From Prevotella sp. UBA4339 (GTDB lineage Bacteria; Bacteroidota; Bacteroidia; Bacteroidales; Bacteroidaceae), in NCBI GenBank assembly GCA_002393725.1, contig DGTJ01000113.1, positions 1 to 19,343 on the forward strand: DNA of 19,343 nt, written 5' to 3'. The translations under genes and the position numbers were made by a program. The notes under the pieces are model-generated. The model searched no databases, was not told the DNA's origin, and worked only from the letters and a program-made list of their open reading frames with translations. Below, in pieces: positions 1 through 6,825 of the stretch (positions within the stretch are counted from its first letter, which is position 1; each line of letters opens with the position of its first letter).

Positions 1-17
1 CATGACTATTTTATCAG

Positions 18-1178
18 TCACAACCATTTTCTATCCCATAATCTCTGAAGAAACTGTGTTACAGGCCAAACCTCAATCCCATTAAGCATTCTTGGCCTTT
101 CCTCCATTGACAACAAAATCAGTTTTGCATCCGGATGCTCCTCGCTGAAGGCTTTCAGGCCCTTTGTATCATTCGAAGCAACATGGTCAGCCGATTTTAC
201 CTCAATTGCAATTTCTACATGATGAGTCAGCGCATCGCAAATCATGACATCAACCTCATATTTGTTATCAAGTGTACGCCAATAACTCAAGATCTTATCC
301 TCACCAAAAGTATATGAAACAAAAGCTCTTAACTCCTGTACAACAAAATGCTCTAAAGCATGACCATATATATCAGTACCAGGCTGTAGTATCCTGCGAT
401 GCAGAAGATGATTGGGGATGGCCACATCAAAATAATAAAATTTAGGTGATTGAATCAGTCTTCGCTTGATCACCTTCGTATATGCTGGCAAATAGAATCC
501 TAGCATCGTCTCTTCGAGTATAGCAAAATACTCTTTCACCGTCTTAGCAGAAACACCGCAATCCTGTGCTATATTGGTATAATTTACAATCTCAGTATTA
601 CTCAATGCTGCCACCTGCAGAAAACGGGTAAAGGCATCCAACTGGCGCACGATAGCCTCCTCAACAATTTCCTGCTGCAGATAGTCGCCTATGTATGCCT
701 GAATACGCTTCGACGGATCTGCCACCAGATAATGACGAGGCAACATGCCATTGTTTAATGCACGATGAAGGTCAAAGTCTGGAATCTCAGCACTAACAAA
801 TGGAAACAACGTAAATCTTAGTGCTCTCCCACCCAGTAAATTGGCACCGCTACGGCGAAGCTTACGGGCACTGGAGCCACTAAGTATAAACCGCAAGCCA
901 CGATTCTCCATCAACCAATGTATCTCGTCGAGTAGTGCAGGGACCTTCTGAACCTCATCAATGATGACTAATTCACCCTCATCCAACAACTCACATTCTT
1001 CACGAAGCAATGCAGGACGAAGTTGAAATGCCATACGAACATCCGTCTTCAAAAGATCATATAGACGAGCCTTGGGGAATAGTGCCTTCAGTAAGGTACT
1101 CTTTCCCGTCTGACGACTCCCCCATAGAAACAGACTGTCATCCTCAATTTCCCGCAATTTTAATATTCTCTCTAACAT
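18..1178 (-). CDS. AAA ATPase with C-terminal DUF4143-type domain
   Basis: 386-residue protein of the widespread bacterial family that joins an AAA-type ATPase to a DUF4143 domain; its cellular role is not established. Visible: Walker A GSRQTGKS at residues 20-27, Walker B LVIIDE ending D74-E75, and a sensor-1-like strand ILSGSSARKLRR at 98-109. A helical, winged-helix-like segment (about 195-230, ending VSAKTVKEYFAILEE) follows. The C-terminal part has GHALEHFV (E276), EVD at 308-310 and IEVKS at 325-329, the spacing of a degenerate PD-(D/E)XK nuclease fold. Length is normal for the family, so the gene looks intact. It is monocistronic here, with a consensus promoter directly upstream. Family assignment is firm; substrate and function are unknown. 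Confidence 0.9.
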   Translation of the reverse strand: MLERILKLREIEDDSLFLWGSRQTGKSTLLKALFPKARLYDLLKTDVRMAFQLRPALLREECELLDEGELVIIDEVQKVPALLDEIHWLMENRGLRFILSGSSARKLRRSGANLLGGRALRFTLFPFVSAEIPDFDLHRALNNGMLPRHYLVADPSKRIQAYIGDYLQQEIVEEAIVRQLDAFTRFLQVAALSNTEIVNYTNIAQDCGVSAKTVKEYFAILEETMLGFYLPAYTKVIKRRLIQSPKFYYFDVAIPNHLLHRRILQPGTDIYGHALEHFVVQELRAFVSYTFGEDKILSYWRTLDNKYEVDVMICDALTHHVEIAIEVKSADHVASNDTKGLKAFSEEHPDAKLILLSMEERPRMLNGIEVWPVTQFLQRLWDRKWL

Positions 1179-1198
1179 ATATAAACGTATTTATGCCG

Positions 1199-1229
1199 CA
1201 AAGATAATAAAAAGTACTCAATGAAACAA
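1199..1229 (-). promoter_or_regulatory. Bacteroidota-type promoter of the DUF4143 ATPase gene
   Basis: On the minus strand the -7 element TATCTTTG (1206-1199) matches TAnnTTTG exactly. A -33 TTG (1229-1227) lies 20 bases upstream. Transcription should start near 1193, giving a 5' leader of about 15 bases before the ATG at 1178. Confidence 0.7.
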
Positions 1230-1720
1230 GAAAAATGCAGAAAATCTGAAGTACAACTCCCGAAATTATCCAAAAATCCGAAGTTATACTATTGTTTTTC
1301 GTACAGAGATCGCGAGCCGTGGGGACAGAGGTACCTGAGTCATAGCAGCCGTCATACCCAAGTACCTGTCCCAGCGACTACAAGGTCAACCGACTGGGCA
1401 AATGGGCTATTCAGATGAGGTTCGAAGTTTTTGGCGATTCTTTCTAGCAGTAGTTTTCCGTTGTCGGCCAGTTCCGCGCGTCTGCATTGGTTTGGCAGAC
1501 AAGCGGAAAACATACGCAGATTAAAGCCAGACTTATCATTTTTGAGGCAATATAGCAAAAGTGACAACGCTAGCCACAACACCACTTTGCCTTCACTTCA
1601 GCCTCTGATTGTTTTCAGAAAAGATCAAAGACCTGTCTTTTACGGCTTTTTATCTGGCCAGAAAATGATAATTCTAAACTCATAACGACTGATTGTTATC
1701 TGACTTGTTTCTAAGTGATG
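1230..1720. other. Gene-poor stretch with decayed-looking ORF and palindrome
   Basis: About 490 bases without a convincing gene. A 77-codon minus-strand reading frame (1352-1585) and an 84-codon plus-strand frame (1431-1685) overlap each other; neither has a recognisable domain or clear start signals. The minus frame ends inside the GGGGACA inverted repeat at 1321-1372. The stretch could be a remnant of a mobile or repeated element, but I recognise no transposase in it. The short dyad AAAGAC/GTCTTT around 1628-1641 is too tight to be a convincing terminator. Confidence 0.4.
1321..1372. repeat. GGGGACAG inverted repeat, REP-like (site A)
   Basis: Left arm GGGGACAGAGGTACCT (1321-1336) pairs with right arm AGTACCTGTCCC (1361-1372) through GGGACAG and GTAC, leaving a loop of about 24 bases. 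The minus strand of the right arm reads GGGACAGGT, a 9-mer shared with the palindrome at 5405-5436. Palindromes with a GGGGACAG core resemble REP sequences mobilised by RAYT (TnpA-REP) transposases. No RAYT gene is present here, so that link is inference. Confidence 0.5.
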
Positions 1721-2203
1721 TCATTTATTCTTTTTAGGGAAATCTTGCAGATACCATTCTACTAGTTTCCACTCTTCATCATACTCCATTTCGTAATCAA
1801 ATTCACAAGGGTGGTCTTTCTCCGCTATTACCTTTTGAAGTATGTCGTCTACTTTGTCTGCATCATAAACTCTCCAGACAACATGAGAAATTCCATCGTA
1901 TGTTTCACGAAAAAGGAACAACGCATTGGGCTTATCTGGATTATCGTTGAATTTGTTTTCAAGGTATTCACAATAATCCTGTATGAGGCCTATTTCATCT
2001 CTGCCTGTCATTCCATTTTCACCAGCATCGGTAAGGTAAAATATAACAGAAAGGTTCCAGCCAAATACCTCTTTGAACTCAAATTGTTTAAGGCTGTCTT
2101 GGATAATTATCAAGACAGGATGGCCCTCTTCGGTACGAGTTTCTACTGAGGAGTATGATTCATCAGGAAACCAGACATTAACTTTATTACTCTTGCTCGC
2201 CAT
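1721..2203 (-). CDS. DUF695-like cytosolic protein
   Basis: 160 residues, acidic, with no signal peptide or membrane segment. Pattern and order of motifs resemble DUF695 proteins of unknown function: a two-strand N-terminal half (PVLIIIQDSL, GWNLSVIFYL at about 29-57), a helix around 67-86 (GRDEIGLIQDYCEYLENKF), a strand ALFLFRET at 94-101, VVWRVYDADKVDDILQKVI at 108-126, then the acidic C-terminus YEMEYDEEWKLVEWYL (137-152), which matches the typical DUF695 ending. It is the last gene of a three-gene minus-strand operon, 10 bases after the DUF2238 gene. Family call is by pattern only; function unknown. Confidence 0.75.
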   Translation of the reverse strand: MASKSNKVNVWFPDESYSSVETRTEEGHPVLIIIQDSLKQFEFKEVFGWNLSVIFYLTDAGENGMTGRDEIGLIQDYCEYLENKFNDNPDKPNALFLFRETYDGISHVVWRVYDADKVDDILQKVIAEKDHPCEFDYEMEYDEEWKLVEWYLQDFPKKNK

Positions 2204-2213
2204 ATTGTTTTCT

Positions 2214-2846
2214 TCAAAAACCGTTTGTTAAATGTTTAGTCTGCAATTTGAATTTGACGAGATAATAGACTAGCATGATCGTTGAGCCTAACATAGCCAA
2301 AGCCATATCCTTTTGGGCATCCCAAATATCGCCCTGCTGACCATTATAGTAGTCGGCTTCCTCGGAAGTCATAACAATGGTAAGCGTCCACTCGAACAGT
2401 TCATATATCATACTGCCAGTCTGTATCATTAGCCAAGCCATGAGAACAGCCGTCAATGGTTTTTGGTGGAAAAGGTTCCTGCATAAATAGAGGAAAAACG
2501 GAAATAGCGTGATGCCAAAAGACAAATGTACAAGTCGGTCAAAATGGTTGCGTGGGTCTTGGAAAAAATCAGCGTCTACAATACCAATGGCTGTACACCA
2601 TTCTTTATAGGGAACGTAAGAATATATGTATCGTGCACCAATCACATGAAGCAGGGTTAACAGTACAATTCCTACAAATGCAGACATCGGCATACAGTTC
2701 TTCCTTGCATCTATAAGAAGCGGTATCAGCAGAAGTACTGTTCCTGCATGTTGCAAGTATTGCTCATGCGGATAGATGGGGTTTATGCATGTGACGATAG
2801 TCGTTGCAACAATGATTAGAATCAATATGAGTTTTGTCTTGTTCAT
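2214..2846 (-). CDS. DUF2238 (YjdF-type) integral membrane protein
   Basis: 210 residues, predicted multi-pass inner membrane protein with segments near 4-20, 33-45, 54-72, 107-125, 131-148 and 184-199. It shows the family's characteristic conserved features: HVIGARYIYSYVP (67-79), RNHFDRLVHLSFG (about 98-110), YELFEW (about 148-153) and GQQGDIWDAQKDM (about 169-181). The conserved His, Asp and Glu residues near the membrane hint at metal or proton chemistry, but no function is established. The ATG follows the stop of the upstream ATPase gene after a single base, so the two are probably translationally coupled. The E. coli homologue is YjdF; I do not assign the symbol because unrelated proteins share it. 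Confidence 0.88.
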   Translation of the reverse strand: MNKTKLILILIIVATTIVTCINPIYPHEQYLQHAGTVLLLIPLLIDARKNCMPMSAFVGIVLLTLLHVIGARYIYSYVPYKEWCTAIGIVDADFFQDPRNHFDRLVHLSFGITLFPFFLYLCRNLFHQKPLTAVLMAWLMIQTGSMIYELFEWTLTIVMTSEEADYYNGQQGDIWDAQKDMALAMLGSTIMLVYYLVKFKLQTKHLTNGF

Positions 2847-2847
2847 C

Positions 2848-3966
2848 TCATTTCTTATTAAACCACATTCTGAATACGGGATCTTCTAAATAGACACCAT
2901 CCTGGTCTGTTTCTATCAACTCTCTGTCAAGCAAAGCCTCCTTGATGCGAGCGATGTTTGATTTACTTCCCAGATTGTATTCCTCCATGACGGATTTGCT
3001 TCCGAAGTCAGTATGTACTCCATTGCATACGGCACGCAGGAAATTTAGTTGATAGGAGGTCAACCCCTGAAGTTGCTCCAGGAAAAGTCCTGAACATTGA
3101 GCCATCAGAGCCTCTATGCCATTCTTGAAATCCTGTTCTGTTGCCTCATTCTCAGTTTCTGCCAATACGTTCCAAGCCAATTGCTGAACGTATGAAGAGT
3201 AATTCTCTACCGTCTCGCAAATGCGTTTTGCCAGGTCTGTAGATATTTTCTTTCCCTGATGTTCAAAGCGCGATTGAATGAAGGGTACCCAGTCTTCAGT
3301 AGAAATCTTATCCAGATACATCATCTCACCAAACTGATAGAATGGCATTTTCCTGTTTTGAAACAGTTTGGTCATTAAGTGTTTCTTGCTTCCAAACAAA
3401 CAATATGAAACGTGCTGCTGATGCTGCCATACGCTGCGAAGACGCTTCTGGACTGTGACAGAATCAGGGAACTCGCCTATCTGTTGGAATTCATCGATAC
3501 ATACTACGATGTGCTTGTCTTGCTCTTGAGCAATCAATTCAGGCAGTTGCAGTATTTCTTCGGGCTGATAGTTCTGGGGCGTAATACCAAGCGAGAGAGA
3601 AAAGTCCGACGTCGGCTCAGGCGAAAACGAAATCTTTGGGGTGAGTCTCACAAGAAACCGTTTGATGTTTTCAATAATTTGTTCTGACTTCGAAGCGGTC
3701 TCCTTCATGAGGACGGTTGCAAACCGATTATAGAAATCATACTCGCTCCTGCAATCATAGACATCCATATACACCACCTTTATCTCTGGATTGGTGATTT
3801 CCGACTTTACCTTTTTCACTATCGAACTTTTACCCATTCTGCGAGGTGAAATCAGAATGACGTTGATGCCATTCTCAAAGTCCAGCTTCAGACGTTTGGT
3901 TTCCTTTACCCTGTCTGTAAAATTCACGCCCTCTACAGACATTCCATATACAAATGCTCTTTCCAT
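2848..3966 (-). CDS. AAA-family ATPase with C-terminal winged-helix region
   Basis: 372 residues from the chosen start. It resembles the archaeal-type ATPase group (COG1672/PF01637, STAND-like P-loop proteins): Walker A SPRRMGKSS at residues 40-48, Walker B IVVCIDEF with D158-E159, sensor-1-like LFGSKKH at 190-196, a helical lid at about 221-300 and a winged-helix-like C-terminus (about 301-372) with SYQLNFLRAV and SNIARIKEALLDREL. It lacks the nuclease-like C-terminal domain of longer relatives. An ATG ten codons upstream (3996) lies inside the -7 promoter element, so translation must begin at the internal ATG (3966), giving MERAFVYGM. First gene of an operon with the DUF2238 and DUF695-like genes. 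Function unknown; a DNA- or partner-sensing NTPase is plausible. Confidence 0.87.
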   Translation of the reverse strand: MERAFVYGMSVEGVNFTDRVKETKRLKLDFENGINVILISPRRMGKSSIVKKVKSEITNPEIKVVYMDVYDCRSEYDFYNRFATVLMKETASKSEQIIENIKRFLVRLTPKISFSPEPTSDFSLSLGITPQNYQPEEILQLPELIAQEQDKHIVVCIDEFQQIGEFPDSVTVQKRLRSVWQHQQHVSYCLFGSKKHLMTKLFQNRKMPFYQFGEMMYLDKISTEDWVPFIQSRFEHQGKKISTDLAKRICETVENYSSYVQQLAWNVLAETENEATEQDFKNGIEALMAQCSGLFLEQLQGLTSYQLNFLRAVCNGVHTDFGSKSVMEEYNLGSKSNIARIKEALLDRELIETDQDGVYLEDPVFRMWFNKK

Positions 3967-3993
3967 ATAGATGTATATTTGCTGTTTTGCGTG

Positions 3994-4025
3994 CAAATGT
4001 ACGCATTATTTTTGAAGTACACAAA
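3994..4025 (-). promoter_or_regulatory. Promoter of the ATPase-DUF2238-DUF695 operon
   Basis: On the minus strand the -7 element TACATTTG (4001-3994) is preceded after 20 bases by a -33 TTTG (4025-4022), an exact fit to the Bacteroidota consensus. The -33 element sits inside the double dyad at 4017-4049. Expected transcription start is near 3988, about 20 bases before the ATG at 3966. Confidence 0.75.
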
Positions 4026-4049
4026 TTTGTGGTCCACAAACTTGTGTAC
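4017..4049. promoter_or_regulatory. 33-bp palindrome made of two dyads, candidate operator
   Basis: The whole 33 bases read almost the same on both strands: apart from the central base only one symmetrical pair mismatches. Each half is itself a dyad: CACAAATTTGTG (4020-4031, perfect) and CACAAACTTGTG (4035-4046, one mismatched pair), 15 bases apart start to start. The outer ends are GTACA and TGTAC. It covers the -33 box of the ATPase operon promoter, so a protein bound here would block transcription. No regulator is known; the ATPase's own winged-helix region is a candidate (inference). Confidence 0.65.
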
Positions 4050-4171
4050 CAAGTAGAATTTTAACTTTTCAACTGGAATCAATCTACCTTAACACGATAG
4101 AATGATTTGGCTACGCACTATTTCTCATCCCTCTAAATATTAATGCGGGGAAATAATTACGCACATGATTT

Positions 4172-4462
4172 CTATATATCCATATAAAATCCTATATTAT
4201 AGTCTGTGAGTGAGAATAGAATCATTCTTCTATTAATCCGAATCAACACAACCCCACAACCACCTCCATCCTTCTTAATTACAGGCCAGTGATAGGAATA
4301 ACTAGAATTATTACCAAAACAAATGAAATCACCACTGATAGAACCAACATCGTTTGTATGTTTCCATTTGTATCGTATTATATTTTCACTGCGATTTATA
4401 TAGGCATGACTAACTAACATGACCACGATTGCACAGAATAGATATTTAATCTTTTTCACCAT
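4172..4462 (-). CDS. Hypothetical exported or membrane-anchored protein
   Basis: 96 residues, not recognised. The N-terminus (MVKKIKYLF followed by CAIVVMLVSHA, residues 1-20) is a signal peptide or membrane anchor. The rest is rich in predicted beta strands and holds a Gly/Cys segment KKDGGGCGVVLIR (about 63-75). The start overlaps the end of the preceding membrane-protein gene by 17 bases in a different frame, which points to translational coupling and a joint function. AT-rich like its partner. About 120 bases follow before the operator at 4017-4049; they hold only a weak inverted repeat (TATTTC near 4118, GGGGAAATA near 4146). Confidence 0.6.
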   Translation of the reverse strand: MVKKIKYLFCAIVVMLVSHAYINRSENIIRYKWKHTNDVGSISGDFICFGNNSSYSYHWPVIKKDGGGCGVVLIRINRRMILFSLTDYNIGFYMDI

Positions 4463-5312
4463 CTTTATTATATAATTTCTTCAAATACTTGTCTCTGTCA
4501 GGGAATGTCATATCGCCAAATGCAGGTGAACCATACTCAAATATTACCCTATGATTATAAGGGATATACCTGACATCATCTAAGTAATGCTTATAATTCT
4601 CGTTGCTCATTGAATCTGGAAAGATTATAAAATAATAAGCACTCATGCTCACTCTCCTGAAACCAATCTCTACAGCTCCATTATTTTCGCTGGAAACACG
4701 AACAGAGAAACACCCTAAAGCATCAAGACGTTTCTTAAGTTCATTTAATTCTTTATCGTCGATACCCATTTCCTTTTGCAGGCTTCTGATGTTCACACCG
4801 TCCTCGAACTCCACATGATAATCGCATCCATTATTGGCTATACAGCGAGAATAATTACACAGACTATCCAATTCGGCCTTGTGAGATTCGTAATAAGACT
4901 GCATGATGTCAGGATTACACCTGCGCTGTGGGTATTCAAAAGCAAGAAACAAGAGAAAGAACACTATATTAAACACTGTAATGCCCAACGTGGCGAAATA
5001 CCTGAAACAGCTAAGTTTTCTAGAAGCGAATATGGTTATAAGTGCTAATGGGATAATAATCCAACCACCAATCATTAATACCCAAATCAGCAAGTAGTCC
5101 AACTTCCACAAAACCAGCAAGATAAAGGTGAGGCCAAGCGATGGAAGAACAAAAAAAGCAGAGAAAACAACAGCTGCGACTTTATCAACAAAACTGTCAC
5201 AGTTGCCAAATAAAGGATCTTCTCTATCGCTTTTCTTCCTATATGCATATAGCACTGTTGCTATTGCAATAATTAGGCTCAGGATAATTGATATCTCAAA
5301 TCTGCTATCCAT
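4446..5312 (-). CDS. Hypothetical four-helix membrane protein with soluble C-terminal domain
   Basis: 288 residues, not recognised. Four hydrophobic helices are visible at about 6-24, 45-69, 73-95 and 103-125, followed by a soluble region of about 160 residues. That region has four Cys (132, 152, 157, 163), a helical stretch (about 174-200) and the C-terminal motif RVIFEYGSPAFGDMTFPD (about 255-272). The four cysteines could form disulfides if the domain is outside the cytoplasm. It overlaps the start of the downstream 96-residue gene by 17 bases, so the two form a cassette. No good consensus promoter was found just upstream. Function unknown. Confidence 0.72.
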   Translation of the reverse strand: MDSRFEISIILSLIIAIATVLYAYRKKSDREDPLFGNCDSFVDKVAAVVFSAFFVLPSLGLTFILLVLWKLDYLLIWVLMIGGWIIIPLALITIFASRKLSCFRYFATLGITVFNIVFFLLFLAFEYPQRRCNPDIMQSYYESHKAELDSLCNYSRCIANNGCDYHVEFEDGVNIRSLQKEMGIDDKELNELKKRLDALGCFSVRVSSENNGAVEIGFRRVSMSAYYFIIFPDSMSNENYKHYLDDVRYIPYNHRVIFEYGSPAFGDMTFPDRDKYLKKLYNKDGEKD

Positions 5313-5501
5313 ATAGGGTTATATTCTGATATAGTTGTGCAAGTATCTTTGTTGATTGATGATGTCGAAGATAACAATCTTCAGTATCTTGGGAAAAGCG
5401 ATAAGATCAGAGGGGACATGACCTGTCCCCTTGATCGCAATTACTCCCTGGCTCTTAGCCCAATACCATCAGAGTATATACAAAGCTTATGTCATTTAGT
5501 A
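5313..5501. other. Intergenic region with two hairpins
   Basis: 189 bases between two minus-strand genes. It contains the strong GGGGACA palindrome (5405-5436) and a smaller hairpin GAAGAT-AACA-ATCTTC (5367-5382). Either may end transcription of the ilv operon arriving from the right. I see no gene and no clear promoter for the gene starting at 5312. Confidence 0.5.
5405..5436. repeat. GGGGACA palindrome, REP-like (site B)
   Basis: Left arm GATCAGAGGGGACA (5405-5418) and right arm TGTCCCCTTGATC (5424-5436) pair completely except for one bulged G, with a 5-base loop TGACC. Its minus strand contains GGGACAGGT, shared with site A at 1321-1372. It has no T-run, so it looks more like a REP-type element than a dedicated terminator, although it could stall transcription from the ilv operon. 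No transposase gene is nearby. Confidence 0.65.
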
Positions 5502-6062
5502 CTATTTCTTTTCCGTTTCAGTAACGAAGCAGGCAACGAGTCCGTAAGTGATTGTAGGACGAATCCAGATTTCAGTGAGCAGATAGTTGGTATATTCGTT
5601 GACTGGCTCCAGATATATGTCGTAGTTGTATAGTATAGCAATGAGTACATCGATGACGAAAATCATCCACAGGTTGCTCTTGGTATAGCTCTGCCAATTC
5701 TTGCGAGCATAGAAGAAAGTCAGCGCGCAGAGCAACAACACCGACAGCGTGAGACAAGACAAATGCAGGGCATAGAATGCCAAAGGCGGCGGAAAGAGGA
5801 TATCGCGCAGCAGAACCGTAGCCCCCAACGATACAGAACACCAGTAGTTGAACTGCTGATGTGTGAGACGATAGTTGAAGAAATACATCCATATCATCAC
5901 CAGGCATGCTATATAGAACATGTTAAGCACCATTTCTGGCCAAGCTTCACTAAGTCCGAAATGAAAAACAGCATAAAGCATGATACCGACAGAAAGAGTG
6001 CCACCGACAGCGGTAATCACGATGTCAAAGATCTTGGCTTTTTTATCAAATCTCGTTTTCAT
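5502..6062 (-). CDS. Small multi-pass membrane protein at the end of the ilv operon
   Basis: 186 residues, not recognised. About five to six hydrophobic helices at roughly 11-33, 42-62, 72-90, 95-118, 130-147 and 168-181, with short loops. The frame stays open upstream to an ATG at 6281, but that extension is the out-of-frame shadow of the thioesterase gene. The ATG at 6062 starts at the thioesterase stop (17-base overlap) and gives a natural MKTRFDKKAK start leading into the first helix. Position implies co-expression with ilvD-ilvB-ilvN and the thioesterase. In Bacteroides, from memory, this place is usually taken by ilvC. A transport or membrane role is inference only. Confidence 0.72.
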   Translation of the reverse strand: MKTRFDKKAKIFDIVITAVGGTLSVGIMLYAVFHFGLSEAWPEMVLNMFYIACLVMIWMYFFNYRLTHQQFNYWCSVSLGATVLLRDILFPPPLAFYALHLSCLTLSVLLLCALTFFYARKNWQSYTKSNLWMIFVIDVLIAILYNYDIYLEPVNEYTNYLLTEIWIRPTITYGLVACFVTETEKK

Positions 6063-6825
6063 TATTATTGTTTTGACTACAAAGGTAATAGAATATGACC
6101 TTGCTGCGACATACTTCCACCTCGCCATCCTTGCAGATGCGGATACAGAACTCATTCTCGGCAGTCTGCTCGCGGTAGAATGAGAGCTTATCGCCCTGAT
6201 GAGCCTCTGCAACGTAGGCAATCTCGAAGCGGCGCACAGCATGCTCACGATACCACTGCAAGTCCCACAGGTCGAGAACATGCTCGATGTACTTCACGGA
6301 GTTGATATGCCCGTTGATATCGACATCATTGTATTGAGTGTCAATACTGCGCACAAACTCTGCACCATCGGACATTTTCACTCTCCCACCCTTGTCTATT
6401 GGGCATTCCTTGTCCTTCACTATCCACTTGTCGATAGCGCCATTGTCAATGGTATAGATATCCGTTGGCTGTCGTGACTCTGTATCAATCATCGCCCAGA
6501 TGCTACGCCCGTAGCCATACACCTTGCCATCCTCACCTACTACACGGAAGTTACGTGAGGTGAAGTATCGCATGGCAGACTCCACCCATGTCTCAACATT
6601 GAACTTAGTGTACATCGCCGGCATCTCGTCCATCTCGACAGCAAGGCGTGAGAGCACCCACGAACGATTGATCGTGAGCAGATACTTCATGCCAAATCCG
6701 CGATCCGAAGAATGAAAATCGGCAGCATTGAGCATGTGATTACCCAAATGCCCCATAAAGAGCCTCTGCGAAAAGTCGCAATGGAAGGGCTCTGCCATAA
6801 ATTGGTATGTTCCTATCTTATCCAT
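6046..6825 (-). CDS. Acyl-ACP thioesterase
   Basis: 259 residues, double hotdog fold, cytosolic. It hydrolyses acyl-ACP to free fatty acid and ACP. The N-terminal hotdog spans roughly 5-125 (FHCDFSQRLFMGHLGNHMLNAA near 14-35); the second has DVDINGHINSVKYIEHV (167-183), matching the family's catalytic D-x-N-x-H (D169, N171, H173), with FEIAYVAEAHQGD (200-212) supplying the conserved acidic residue (E201 or E207). An ATG nine codons upstream (6852) would overlap ilvN by 35 bases. The ATG at 6825 follows a GGAGGAGAG Shine-Dalgarno-like run and overlaps ilvN by only 8, so it is preferred. Clustering with ilvDBN suggests a link to branched-chain acyl groups (inference). Confidence 0.88.
   Translation of the reverse strand: MDKIGTYQFMAEPFHCDFSQRLFMGHLGNHMLNAADFHSSDRGFGMKYLLTINRSWVLSRLAVEMDEMPAMYTKFNVETWVESAMRYFTSRNFRVVGEDGKVYGYGRSIWAMIDTESRQPTDIYTIDNGAIDKWIVKDKECPIDKGGRVKMSDGAEFVRSIDTQYNDVDINGHINSVKYIEHVLDLWDLQWYREHAVRRFEIAYVAEAHQGDKLSFYREQTAENEFCIRICKDGEVEVCRSKVIFYYLCSQNNNNENEI

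Noticed and set aside
1352..1685. Weak 77- and 84-codon frames on opposite strands
   Set aside because: They overlap each other, lack domains and clear start signals, and one ends in a palindrome; treated as a possible repeat remnant instead.
6063..6281. N-terminal extension of the 186-residue membrane protein
   Set aside because: It lies out of frame inside the well-supported thioesterase gene and is Ser/Arg-rich nonsense; the start at 6062 fits the gene junction.
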